NCBI GenBank assembly: GCA_043228905.1
Contig: JBHGNT010000021.1
Span: 3,720,001 to 3,784,000 of the forward strand
Direction: 5' to 3'
Origin: Azolla caroliniana
Lineage: Eukaryota; Polypodiophyta
Length of the DNA: 64,000 bases
The notes under the pieces were generated by a model that was not told the origin of the DNA, ran no database searches, and saw only the letters and a program-made list of their open reading frames with translations. Position numbers and translations under genes: made by a program. This document shows, piece after piece, positions 37,551 through 47,101 of the stretch (positions are counted from its first letter, which is position 1; every line of letters begins with the position of its first letter).

Positions 37551-39173
37551 CTACATCAAGTGAATTGTCCGTGGGATGCCTTTCTTTTCTTGTTTCCGGT
37601 ATGACATCTCCCACTGATTGGTACCTGCACCTGTTTTTAGGGCATCCGCGGAAGTCCGAATGGCTTCGATGACGGCTTTGAGCTCGGTCTCAGGATTACC
37701 TCCTCCCCGGTATCTGATGAATGTCTCGGCCACGGCCGCGGGAGTGACCGTGTGCTGGCCACACGCCACCTCCTCCAGCTCAATGAACAATTCCGGGTGG
37801 GTTTCCCGGGACGTGCCATCAAGGTAATTCACCGCTAGTTTCTCCACCACCGCTGGGGTGCAATAGGAGAGGTGGATATGCATATCCATGCGGCCCGGTC
37901 TCAGCAATGCCGGGTCGAGCCTCTCCTTGAAATTGGTGGTGAAGATGAAGATCCGCTCCTCGGCGCACCCCGACCATAGCCCGTCGGTGAAATTCAGCAG
38001 TCCCGAGAGCGTCAGTTTGGAGGCGGTGGGGTCGGTTGCGGTGATCCCATGGGAGTTGTTAGTGGTGGAAGTTTCCATGGTATTATTACCATTGGATTCG
38101 GGTCCATTGATGACATTGCTCCTCCGGTCCGCAAATTGGAACGAGCAATCGATGTCTTCTATGACGATGATCGACCTGCGAGTGGTGCTCATGAGGAGCT
38201 TTTTGAGCTCGGCATTGTCCCTGACATTCGTGAGCTCGAGGTCATAGATGTCATAGTGGAGGCGGTTGGCTATGGCCGCAATGAGGCTGGACTTGCCCGT
38301 CCCGGGGGGGCCATGGAGGAGGTACCCACGCTTCCAAGCCCGGCCCAGATGGCGGTACAAGTCCTGGTTCTCGCGGAAGCTGTCGAGGTCATCGAGGAGC
38401 TTAGAGTGGAGGTCCGTGTCGAGGGCTATGCTATCAAAGGTGGAAGGATGGGTGAAGGGGGCAGAATCCCAGTGGCCGTTCCTGAATCTGGAGTTCGAAC
38501 AGATCTTGAGCTGGGTGTTCTTATGTTGGATCTCCATAGCCGTGCGTGTAACGTGCTCCAGATAGCCGGGCACGATGGCCGACCGGCCCGATGCCGGAAA
38601 GTCGAGAGTGAAGTACTCATTATCACTGCCCCTACCATTTGTCCGGCCTCGTCCTCCTGCTCCATAGCCACCGCCTCCCCCCCGAGGATTACCTCCTCCT
38701 CCATACCTTCCGGAGCCACCATTGGAATCTTCTTTCATTTTTTTCCACTGGACCACGACACCATGGAAGGTGTCCTCGAGGATCACTCCGAGGGGGAGAT
38801 GGAAACGGAGCGGGTCCCCCTCGTGGACCCTCACGACATCTAGGCTCTTGTGGTTGCACAATGCATTGTCGAGGGAGCTGATGTATAGAACCGAGTGGCG
38901 GTAGACATGGTTGATGCACTCGTCCGATCTCTCCGGGATTCGGAGAGTGACAGTGTCGGGAGCCTCGTGATGGAGGAGCCACTGCCAGAGTGCATCCATC
39001 TTCCGGCTGAGCCACTGCTGGAGGGGGGGTGGCAGAAACCTCTCGAGGAGGGCATACATGCCCATCCAGTACATGGCAACCGACATGAAATCCATCCTGT
39101 TGCCGCCTCTGCCTCCGCCCCCGCGCCCGACCGCCATTGGAACTCTTTTTAACCTAAAAAAGATTTGTCCCAA
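37551..39173 (-). CDS. AAA-ATPase, BCS1/AATP1 family, paralogue in inverted orientation
   Basis: Single-exon frame, 540 residues from the ATG at 39173; the ATG at 39095 (MDFMSVAMYW) aligns with the start of the plus-strand paralogue and may be the true start, leaving a Gly/Arg-rich extension upstream. Order: membrane segment MYWMGMYALLERFLPPPL, TLRIPERSDE, LPLGVILEDTFHGVVVQW, a Gly-rich insertion (about 151-182), FTHPSTFDSIALD, Walker A GPPGTGKSS at 288-296, Walker B IIVIEDIDCS at 335-344, and intact RPGRMDMHI with Arg428 as arginine finger. It lies tail to tail with the plus-strand copy 4.1 kb away and is flanked by the 1.27-kb direct repeats. The core is well conserved and the frame is uninterrupted, so it is likely functional. 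Confidence 0.9.
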   Translation of the reverse strand: MGQIFFRLKRVPMAVGRGGGGRGGNRMDFMSVAMYWMGMYALLERFLPPPLQQWLSRKMDALWQWLLHHEAPDTVTLRIPERSDECINHVYRHSVLYISSLDNALCNHKSLDVVRVHEGDPLRFHLPLGVILEDTFHGVVVQWKKMKEDSNGGSGRYGGGGNPRGGGGGYGAGGRGRTNGRGSDNEYFTLDFPASGRSAIVPGYLEHVTRTAMEIQHKNTQLKICSNSRFRNGHWDSAPFTHPSTFDSIALDTDLHSKLLDDLDSFRENQDLYRHLGRAWKRGYLLHGPPGTGKSSLIAAIANRLHYDIYDLELTNVRDNAELKKLLMSTTRRSIIVIEDIDCSFQFADRRSNVINGPESNGNNTMETSTTNNSHGITATDPTASKLTLSGLLNFTDGLWSGCAEERIFIFTTNFKERLDPALLRPGRMDMHIHLSYCTPAVVEKLAVNYLDGTSRETHPELFIELEEVACGQHTVTPAAVAETFIRYRGGGNPETELKAVIEAIRTSADALKTGAGTNQWEMSYRKQEKKGIPRTIHLM

Positions 39174-39364
39174 TTTGCTCTAAAGCAAATTCATCAGATG
39201 ATGAATGCAAACTTGCAATTGCCAATTCATGAGATGAATGAGGCAATGAGTATATGCACACACCCGGCCAACATATATATAGTTCCTTAAGAAGCTTTCT
39301 CAAAAGCAGTATATATATATATAGTTCCTTAAGATGTGTGTAGTTCCTTAAGATGTCACACACT

Positions 39365-39372
<8 letters not shown>

Positions 39373-39414
<42 letters not shown>
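39373..39414. repeat. (AG)n microsatellite
   Basis: AG run beside the 5' flank of the minus-strand AAA-ATPase; further AG runs at 39631-39658 and 39672-39687. Confidence 0.9.
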
Positions 39415-39415
<1 letters not shown>

Positions 39416-39417
<2 letters not shown>

Positions 39418-39620
39418 AGGTGGTCATGGGTTCAACCCCTACATCTAGTGAAATAGAGATATATATGCAGTGTATAATAACCCCTACATTTCACAGTGGC
39501 ATCTAGTGAAATAGAGATATATATGCAGTATATAATAGAGAGATGGGGAAATTAGGTTTTGAACCCAAGACATAATGCTTGTAGTGTTATCGACTTACCA
39601 CTAAGGTAAGGTAATTACGA
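39416..39620 (+). mobile_element. Partial composite SINE (B box, body, opposed tRNA-like module)
   Basis: Begins inside a tRNA-like head (GGTGGTCATGGGTTCAACCC, B box) and contains the body CACAGTGGCATCTAGTGAAA twice. It ends with a reverse-oriented tRNA-like module (TTTTGAACCCAAGAC...CTTACCAC). The body near 39448-39500 is duplicated. Confidence 0.5.
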
Positions 39621-39624
39621 TAAC

Positions 39625-39661
<37 letters not shown>

Positions 39662-39689
39662 CTTGCAGCCCAGAGAGAGAGAGAGAGAT

Positions 39690-39787
39690 TAATGTAGCTC
39701 AATTGGTAAGGTTGCCCAACGGAGACCAGGTGGTCATGGGTCAACCCCTACATTCCACAGTGGCATCTAGTGAAATAGAGATATATA
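39690..39787 (+). mobile_element. SINE head with tRNA-like A and B boxes
   Basis: TGTAGCTCAATTGGTAAGG fits box A (TRGYNNARNGG); about 45 bp on, GGGTCAACCCC is a B box with one base missing. Then comes the shared body CACAGTGGCATCTAGTG. The 1.27-kb repeat begins immediately after. Confidence 0.55.
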
Positions 39788-41042
39788 TGTGATGTAGAAG
39801 TACAATGTCCTTTTTATAATTCTTTGAGTATGATTCTACGTTTATCAATACTACAACATTAGGAAAAGTATCAAACTAGAAAGGACCCATTATATTAAGG
39901 GCAATCAATCAAGGGGACAATATGATTGGATGGAGAGAGAGATAGAGAGAGAGAGAGAGAGGCTATTTGCTTTTTGGGGTGGGTGTGTGTGGAGTAAAAG
40001 GGGAGTATATATCCCTCCAGTTTTGGATCTACGTTTATCAATACTACAACATTAGGAAAAGTATCAAACTAGAAACGACCCATTATATTAAGGGCAATCA
40101 ATGAGAGAGAGAGAGAGGCTATTTGCTTTTTGGGGTGGGTGTGTGTAGAGTAAAAGGGGAGTATACATCCCTCCAGTTTTGGGTTTGTTTATAAATTATG
40201 TGAAGGAGATGCATCAAGATGGTACAAGGACATTTTTTACCATGGATATAACTAAATGCATAAAAATGGTACAAGGACAGTTGCTATGGACAACTATATT
40301 AGTAGCATAAATTACCTAACATTTTACACAAACCAACACCGGCCTAGCAAGAAACCCTTTCCATCCATCCAGTCATGCCCTCTTATTCGAATTACAATGA
40401 AGAATAGCAAAAAATATGTAATGAGTCGGATAATGTCTTCCAAATTTTCTTCAAATAACAAGAGCATTAGAGATGACGTGTCACGAGAAGCAACCTGTTT
40501 CCTTCGATGACGTCATAATTAGTGTGTCCTTACACGCTTGAAATCAGTATCTGGAACACTTGCATCCAAGGATGGTGGAACCTGGTTAGTCACCTGCAAG
40601 CAAGAAAGGTTTTTCTTTATTATAATTTATAGGTAAGGAAGACTTAATACCATACATGTACATGTAACTATGTGTGTACATGTACATGTAGCTAGAATGG
40701 TTTTTCTACTTTTTCGATACAATAGGTAAGGAGGTAGTACCATGCATGTATATGTACCTATGTGTGCGCGCGTTGTTTATACATTACACATCTTACCAAT
40801 CTAAACATTCCATGCATACTATTCAATTTCTTTAGAAATGTTTTCAATAAGAACTTAAGGACATTTGGCGAAATAAATAGAAAAACTTAAAGAGGGGTAT
40901 TCCAGAGTTTTTAAGACTCATATAAACTATTGTTGGCAACATACACTGGTGGTTTGGTGAAGACGAGTTGCGAGTGTCATTACAGTCTCATCTGGCAAAG
41001 TTGCCCAATGGAGACTAGGTGGTAATGGGTTCAACCCCTACA
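39788..41042 (+). repeat. 1.27-kb direct repeat, right copy
   Basis: Counterpart of 34405-35674, beginning TGTGATGTAGAAGTAC and ending GTTCAACCCCTACA. Here the SINE at the 3' end is not cut but continues to about 41175. Confidence 0.88.
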
Positions 41043-41175
41043 TTCCACAGTGGCATCTAGTGAATTCAGAGATATATATGAAGTATATAATAGAGAAAAG
41101 TGAAAAGAATTGGGTTTCGAACCCAAGACGCAATGCTTTTAGTGTTAACAACTTACCACTGGGGTAAGCTAATTA
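40968..41175 (+). mobile_element. Composite SINE with opposed tRNA-like modules
   Basis: Forward head (decayed A box CAGTCTCATCTGGCAAAG, B box GGGTTCAACCCC), body CACAGTGGCATCTAGTGAA, then on the minus strand a second tRNA-like module: A-like CCCCAGTGGTAAG and perfect B box GGGTTCGAAACCC. The two modules face each other head to head. No poly-A tail or target duplication was fixed. Confidence 0.5.
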
Positions 41176-41420
41176 TAACAAGAGAGATATGTCTTTCGAA
41201 ATAACTTTTGCCATAAAAGAACCAAGAGTGGAGACCTTACGAGCAAGTAAACAAAATTATGAACTTGATTTCGAAACCAAGAAACAAAATTACTCTAAAC
41301 ACATTGTATGATATGATCATTTACGTGCATTTTTCAATAGAAAATCCTCAGACTTCCATTAGTTATAAAATTTTACAAATGAGACGATTATTTACAAATC
41401 CCTGAAGGGACGCGATAGTT

Positions 41421-42606
41421 CTATCTTATGTGGATACCCACTGACTCAAGAAAGGGAGAGGATGACCATTGTTGGATGAAGGCTATTCGTTGTCTTTCAA
41501 CTCCCTCGGAGCCACCCTTAAGGCCATCATATTGGTTCTTCAAAGTGGCTACAATTTCACTCCATATCTCTTGCAGTAACCTTCTTGGATGTGCGGTTTG
41601 GTTGGAGAAGACTCGCCTACATCGTTGTTTCCATAGAATCCAAAGAGTTATTGGGCTGACCAATTCCAACACCTCTTGAGATTTGTCATTAAGGGGAGTG
41701 GAGTGAACATTGCCCTTGGAGGAGAAAAAGACCTCTTGTGCTTTTATCACCAAACTCATCCCCTCCTCTTGATGCTCGTATCTGCCAATTGCGGCATGCC
41801 ATGATAGCCAACATATATTTCCCCACTTGATTGAGCCTTGCACCTGGCATAATTGCAACTAGCGGCCAACCCCCCACCATATTCGATGGGACGTTGGGCA
41901 GTCTCATAGAACGTGTCGTATTGATTCTACTACATGTGGGCACTCTACACAATTAGGAGAGCGAAGGTTCCCACGTTCTCATGCTCCCACCGGTAGGGAC
42001 TTATGTATTAATAGCCATTGGAACGTGGTAATTCGCCTCACGTATTGTTGTTTCCAGATTTTCTACCAAAACTTGGTGATTATTGTGGGAGGAACTTGAA
42101 ATGTGTGCCAGACCTTCGCAGCAGCCGATTCTCGTGCGGTTTGAGGAGTTAGAATGTGGCGACCCAATCTAGTTGTGAATTGGAAGAAAGGGATGGGTTT
42201 GCTTCCTTGGCCCGCGTAGGGATCACAACATGTCCATTGCAAAGGGTCCGAACTGACCTTACATAGCCATGTGTTTTCATGATTACATATGTGCCAATTG
42301 GGTTGTACTTTGATCAGATCAAGATCTACAATACATTTATGACCAGTATACACGAGTACTCGAATTGCGTTATTCTGTGTTGGTATCTAAGTGTCTCGCA
42401 ATTCAAAACCTTCGAGTCTGTCTGGTGGTCCCCTACCTCTCGAGATCAAAGATCCCTCCTCCTCGTGGCCTATCCATTTCTCCATTGTTGTCCTTTGAGT
42501 AGCAGATTCCCTAATAAGTAGAGCATTAATGATTTCCGATCTCATAGTCCATCCGCCCCTAATTCCATGGAGTATGTTCGCCTGATCTTGTGGTGGCATT
42601 GACATA
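41421..42606 (-). pseudogene. LINE C-terminal zf-RVT region and tail, degraded
   Basis: Minus strand reads (from about 41955) NCVECPHVVESIRHVL, a TGA where Trp is expected, then DCPTSHRIWWG, i.e. the zf-RVT motif C..C....H.LW.CP. The tail gives ITLWILWKQRCRRVFSNQ and EIWSEIVATLKNQYDG. Upstream (42606-42060) are further broken frames (WHICNHENTWLCKVSSDPL). Truncated on its 5' side near the X LTR at 42676. Confidence 0.7.
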
Positions 42607-42675
42607 AACCGTCACCAACATTTTATACTTTTTCTTGGACCTTCTGCAATGTATCCCCATGACAACCCCTTACGT

Positions 42676-43265
42676 TGTCGTGAAGAAAACCGTCCCCATG
42701 CGCAAACCGTGTATAGCGTGTGTGAACTGGCCCTTACACGTGGGCACGCCCCTTGTGGTACAATAGATAGGTAGGCACAAAGGTCGGATCCTAGGTAGCA
42801 ATATTCTATAGGGAGAATCGAGGAGTATATCTGTCCGAAAGGATAGAGAATTAATGTGATGTAAACGGGTAAGGTGGCCTCCCTCCTTGAGCTATAAAAG
42901 AGAGGGAGACGGGGAGAGAAGGGTATCGCGCGCTAGAGGGAACGAAGTGCTGTCGGACTGGGACCGAGCTCTTCCTCCCTGTCGTTCTCCATAGCTTTCT
43001 TTTGCGCAGGTTCTCAGGAGGCTGATTCTGCTCCGTGGAACGCCCGTGTGCTTCCGGCAGGATCTCCATCTTGCTCTCCTGTGTGCGTGGGTGATCAGGC
43101 GTCGGCATCCACCTCGCCGACCTGATCGGCTGTAACCTTTCGAGTCGTCTGCATACACACAAATACATGCATATTGTTACATACATACTCTAGTGTTCTC
43201 AACTCGTGTCTCCTGTGTTGTTGTGCCGCGCGTCCCCGTGCGCTTCTTTGTCTATACGTGAGTGA

Positions 43266-43304
<39 letters not shown>

Positions 43305-43377
43305 CCCCACCTATTCCTCAGTCCAAGACCCCAGTGGTCCCGCCTTGTTCTCCACGCACGCGCGTAACACCGCGACA
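42676..43377 (+). mobile_element. Element X, 5' LTR (702 bp)
   Basis: Starts TGTCGTGAAGAA and ends CCGCGACA. A TATA-like CTATAAAAG lies at 42891 and a CT microsatellite at 43269-43301. Flanked on the left by ACGT. Related LTRs occur at 44249, 45062, 54772, 56506 and 58593. The primer site follows at 43382. Confidence 0.85.
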
Positions 43378-43381
43378 TATT

Positions 43382-43399
43382 TGGTGAACCCGACGTGAA
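43382..43399 (+). other. Primer-binding site of element X (tRNA-Trp)
   Basis: TGGTGAACCCGACGTGAA is the exact complement of the last 18 nt (including CCA) of plant cytosolic tRNA-Trp as I know it. It lies four bases after the LTR. Confidence 0.8.
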
Positions 43400-43420
43400 C
43401 AGGCGGCAGAGGAGTAGAAG

Positions 43421-44248
43421 ATGAGGGGGTCGGACCTTGCAGAAGCCATGGCTTCGGCTGTAGACCGTATAGTGAGTGCGCACGAAGGCACCGACGCCCT
43501 TGATAGGGCTATCGAGGCGGTTGTCGGTACGATCGGCCGGTTTAGTGGAAAGGATGCCACGAGCTACTTGGCGTCCTACTGGGCTGAGATGGTAATGAGG
43601 GACATTCCGGAAGAGAGGCGTCTAGCCGGATTCCCTCGAGTGGCGATGCCGGGTATCCATTCGGAGGTGCTCGAGGTACGGGCCGAGAGCCAGACCTGGG
43701 AGGAGTTCGAAGGTCGGCTCCTCGAAAGATACGGGCTTGAAGATGCGCTTCGACTTTCGAAGCGGGACTTCATGGAGTGGGTGGAGACCCCCGACAAAGG
43801 AAGGAACGCGTCAGTGCTCCTTCGGGAGTTTGAGGAACGCTTCGCACGCCTCTCGGTGCTTGACCGGACCGTTCTGGACACAAGCCGTGTCCTATTGTTT
43901 GTTAAGTCAGTTGATGAGCGGGATCGGGAGCAGGTAGGCCTCCTATTGGAGACTGATGACGGGCTGACGGCCGACTGGGCCGTGGTGAAAAGGGTCCGTG
44001 GCCGTTTCGACAAACGGCGGGAATGGGTTGACAAAGGATCGACAGGGGCGGGCTCTGTCACAACGAGGAAGCTCGAGCCAACACCACCAACGCAAAGGGA
44101 AGAGACCCGGGATTGGCTCGAGACCGGATCGGCTTCGACCAGCATGGTCAAGGGCTCTTTCGGGGGAGCAGCTCTGGAGGAACTGACGCGGATGGTAAAG
44201 GATCTCCAAATCGCCCAGGCACGGAGGGACGGTGGCGAACAGGGCCGT
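43421..44248 (+). CDS. Element X gag, 5' part (continues after 55544)
   Basis: Starts MRGSDLAEAMASAVDR and runs 276 codons to the Y insertion. Contains a retrotransposon-gag-like alpha-helical core (TWEEFEGRLLERYGLEDALRL ... LLREFEERFARL ... LLFVKSVDERDREQVG). The paralogous gag at 59281 matches it almost throughout. Interrupted at CCGT by element Y; the zinc-knuckle half resumes at 55545. The Y gag shares the REFE.R.ARL ... LLFI.S.D..ERE block, so the three are one family. Confidence 0.78.
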
Positions 44249-45026
44249 TGTCGCGTTGTTACGCGCGTGCGTGGAGAAAGGCGGGACCACGAGGGTGTTG
44301 GACTAGGGAGCGATGGAGCGTAGGAAGTCGCACTTCACCGTTTCCGGGGCATCCCAGAAGCACACCGGAAGCAACTGAAGGGAGAGAGAGAAAGAGAGGG
44401 AGCGCGCGCTTGACACCGACTCACGCGCACACATGCACACACACGCACACACACACAGCTCACGCCCTCATGTACAGGAAACGCAGGAAAGGGGAACCAC
44501 CCGACACCAACAAAGACGCCAATATACACAGACAGACGCAAACGTATATATATATATATATATATATAGAAGAAGAATACATTCTCGGCTTCGAGCCGGC
44601 TTGAGGTAGGTTACAGTAATCGTTTGCTGCCAAGCCGCCGTTGGGGAGCTCTCAGCTCGTCGCGCCGAGCGGGGTCTTGCACAGGAGGCCGAACCAAAGC
44701 AAACCCTAAGCAAAACACGAAGGGGGAGAAGAAGGAGAAGAAGAAACCTAACTCTAAACCTAACGGTATACCCTCTAATGCAAAATGGGCAACCCTTTCA
44801 CAAAGGGCGTTCCCTTCCTTTTATAGAACAAGGAGAGGGATGCGTTACAATGTGGGATAAATCTTGACTTACATGGGATCGTCTATCCCGACTTGACTAC
44901 TCTTCGGCGCCATAAAGGCGCCCTCGTTATTCACACTAAATGTACATGGGTGCGTACACACGCTGCACCCCGCCGATGTAGCCAATGTTTCCCGGTTTCC
45001 GCCCCTGGCCGAAATTCTTCACGACA
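44249..45026 (-). mobile_element. Element Y 3' LTR (778 bp)
   Basis: Reverse complement begins TGTCGTGAAGAATTTCGGCC and ends AACGCGACA. Contains CA and TA microsatellites (44425-44460, 44547-44569). Nearly identical to 54772-55540, differing mainly in microsatellite length, so the insertion is relatively young. Confidence 0.85.
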
Positions 45027-45039
45027 TCCGCCCCCACCT
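45027..45039 (-). other. Polypurine tract of element Y
   Basis: On the minus strand AGGTGGGGGCGGA directly precedes the LTR start TGTCGTG. An equivalent tract (GGTGGGGGTGGA) precedes the W LTR at 61329. Confidence 0.7.
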
Positions 45040-45061
45040 AACTGCACGTCCACCGGTACGT

Positions 45062-45657
45062 TGTCGTGAAGAATTTCGGCCAGAGGCGAAAACCGGGAAA
45101 CATTGGCTACATTGGCGGGGTGCAGCGTGTGTACGCACCCATGTACATTTAGTGTGAATATTGAGGGTGCCTTTATGGCGCCGAAGAGTAGTCAAGTCGG
45201 GACAGACGATCCCATGAAAGTCGGGATTTGTCCCACATTGTAACGGATCCCTCTCCTTGTTCTATAAAAGGAAGGGATCGCCCTTTGTGGAGGGGTTACC
45301 CATTTTGCATTAGAGGGTATACCGTTAGGTTTAGAGTTAGCTTCTTCTTCTTCTTCTCCTTCGTGTTCGCTTAGGGTTTGCTGCAGCTCATCTCCTGTGC
45401 AAGACCCCGCTCGGCGCGACGAGCTCGAGAGCTCCCCGACGGCAGCTTGGCGGCAGACGACCACTGTAACCTACCTCGGTCCGGCTCGAAGTCGGGAATG
45501 TATTCTTCTTATATATATATAAATATATACGTTTGTCTGTGTATATTCGCGTCGTTGTTGGCGTCGGGTGCTTACCCTCTCCTGCGTTTTCTGTACATAA
45601 GGCGTGGGTCGGGTTGGGCTGTGTGCTGCGGGTGTGTGTGTGTGCGTGAGTCGGTGT

Positions 45658-45691
<34 letters not shown>

Positions 45692-45816
45692 TCCTTCCGG
45701 CGTGTTTCTGGGATGCCTCGGTAACGGTGAAGCACGACTTCCTACACTCCATCACTCCCTAGTCCAAGACCCCCGTGGTCCCGCCTTTCTCCACGCACGC
45801 GCGTAACAACGCGACA
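45062..45816 (+). mobile_element. Solo LTR (755 bp) of the Y family, duplication ACGT
   Basis: TGTCGTGAAGAA...GCGACA flanked by ACGT at 45058-45061 and 45817-45820. No primer site follows. The intact target CCGGTACGTGCCAA exists at 61356-61369 in element W, showing the empty site. Contains CTATAAAAGG near 45263 and (CT)n at 45661-45687. Confidence 0.88.
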
Positions 45817-45820
45817 ACGT

Positions 45821-46803
45821 GCCAAATTTGGTTGAAGGGTGAGAGATTTCGGCCATCGAGAAACCGGTCTTCCGTGATCCGTATCCCGGCTCGCTGCCGG
45901 TTTGATCCGTCGGCTTCGATTCTTCCTTCGCGCTTACCTCCCCATAGGCTCGTTCGACCCGTCGATGGGTCCTCTGCCGCGATCTCCGTAGTACGCGTAC
46001 TTCCGTTGGCCCTTGTTCGGCCGTATGAACGCCCTGCTTCCCGCCGTATGCCCGATATCCGCTTGGCCTCTGTTGTCCAATCGTGATGTCCCAACGGTCG
46101 TCCCATGTTGTTTCGCCGTTACCTTCCTTCTCCATGGTCTTACATCGCCGCGTCGGCTCGAACCGCCATGGTCTCCGGAACGGTGTGGAGGATCCCTTTC
46201 CGGTCTTCTCCGTGCTCGCCTTTCCGCTCCGGCACCTCCGTGTGCCACATACCCTCGTCCGTTGTTTGGCACGGCCTGTGCCGTACTCTGGTTCATTGCA
46301 CGCCTCGTCGGCCCCTTTCCCGGCTAGATCGCGCACCGCCGCTCACCCGCATACCGGTGTCCTTTGATCCGAGGAACACCCCGTAGTCGAGGAACACCCC
46401 GTAGTAGCCCGCTTGGCCCTTCCCGTCTTCGTGCTGCTGCAATAGGTCCTGAGTCTTCCGCTTGCCGTCGTCCCCTCGCTACTTCGACGTAGCTGTCGAG
46501 ATCTACGGAGCGAGTGTCGAGGATCCTCCTCCGGCCTCTCTTGCCATCCCCTGACTCCAACCCTGTGCAGTCCACTAGGCACTTGTCACCTCGTTCCCGA
46601 CACCTCTCTTGTGCCGTCTTTCGCTTCCTTCGTTCACGCCCGTGCCGAACACTGTCCCTATAGTCACGCTTTGATCCGGCCTGCGATGGCCACTTGTGAG
46701 ACTCTTATTCCGTCCCAGGTGTGCATTTTCGGCCTGACACACCTCCCTGTGTTTGCCCCTACCGGCTCCTTCCGAAACCTCGTGTCGTCGGGTCCCGTTC
46801 CCT
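45821..46803 (-). mobile_element. Element Y interior, 3' part
   Basis: Long minus-strand open frames rich in Arg/Gly/Glu with no domain match; the strand bias and base content match the Y gag region right of the chromovirus. It contains further copies of the GTCTTACATCGCCGCGTCGG-type module, so it is the continuation of Y separated by the chromovirus insertion. Confidence 0.5.
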
Positions 46804-46808
46804 GCCGC

Positions 46809-47028
46809 TGTCACTCACTCACTCACTCACTCTCTCTCTCTCTCTCGATCACTCACTCACTCTCTCTCTCTCTCTCGATCATCACTCACTCACTCTCTCT
46901 CTCTCTCTCGATCTCTCTCTCCCTCCCTCTCACTCACTCTTTCCTTCTCTCGAGAGTCCTTCACCTCTCTTAGTACTAATACTTCTTTTAGTACTAATTC
47001 CTTCTCTGTCTTAGTACTGTTCCTGACA
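46809..47028 (+). mobile_element. Chromovirus 5' LTR, internally deleted
   Basis: Reads TGTCA then directly CTCACTCACTC and onward to CCTGACA. Compared with the 3' LTR about 280 bp, including the TATA box, are missing. The CTCACTC/CTCTCGATC block is repeated about three times here but once in the 3' LTR. Confidence 0.85.
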
Positions 47029-47030
47029 GT

Positions 47031-47042
47031 TTGAACCGATTT
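47031..47042 (+). other. Predicted self-primer binding site
   Basis: TTGAACCGATTT, two bases after the LTR, is perfectly complementary to AAATCGGTTCAA at 52275-52286 in the 3' LTR, which lies about 33 bp after its TATA box, i.e. at the predicted transcript 5' end. No TGG-type tRNA primer site is present. Confidence 0.7.
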
Positions 47043-47101
47043 TCCTACCTTCTGTCTCTCTCATTTCCTACTAATCTCTTATTCCTCTTTTCTTTCACCC
47101 C

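Noticed and set aside
34405-41042. LTR retrotransposon that captured an AAA-ATPase (direct repeats with TG...CA ends)
   Set aside because: No primer site after 35674, no polypurine tract before 39788, no target duplication, and the 3' end falls inside a SINE head.
46810-47034. Ser/Leu-rich open frames
   Set aside because: Produced by the CTCACTC/CTCTCT repeats of the chromovirus 5' LTR.
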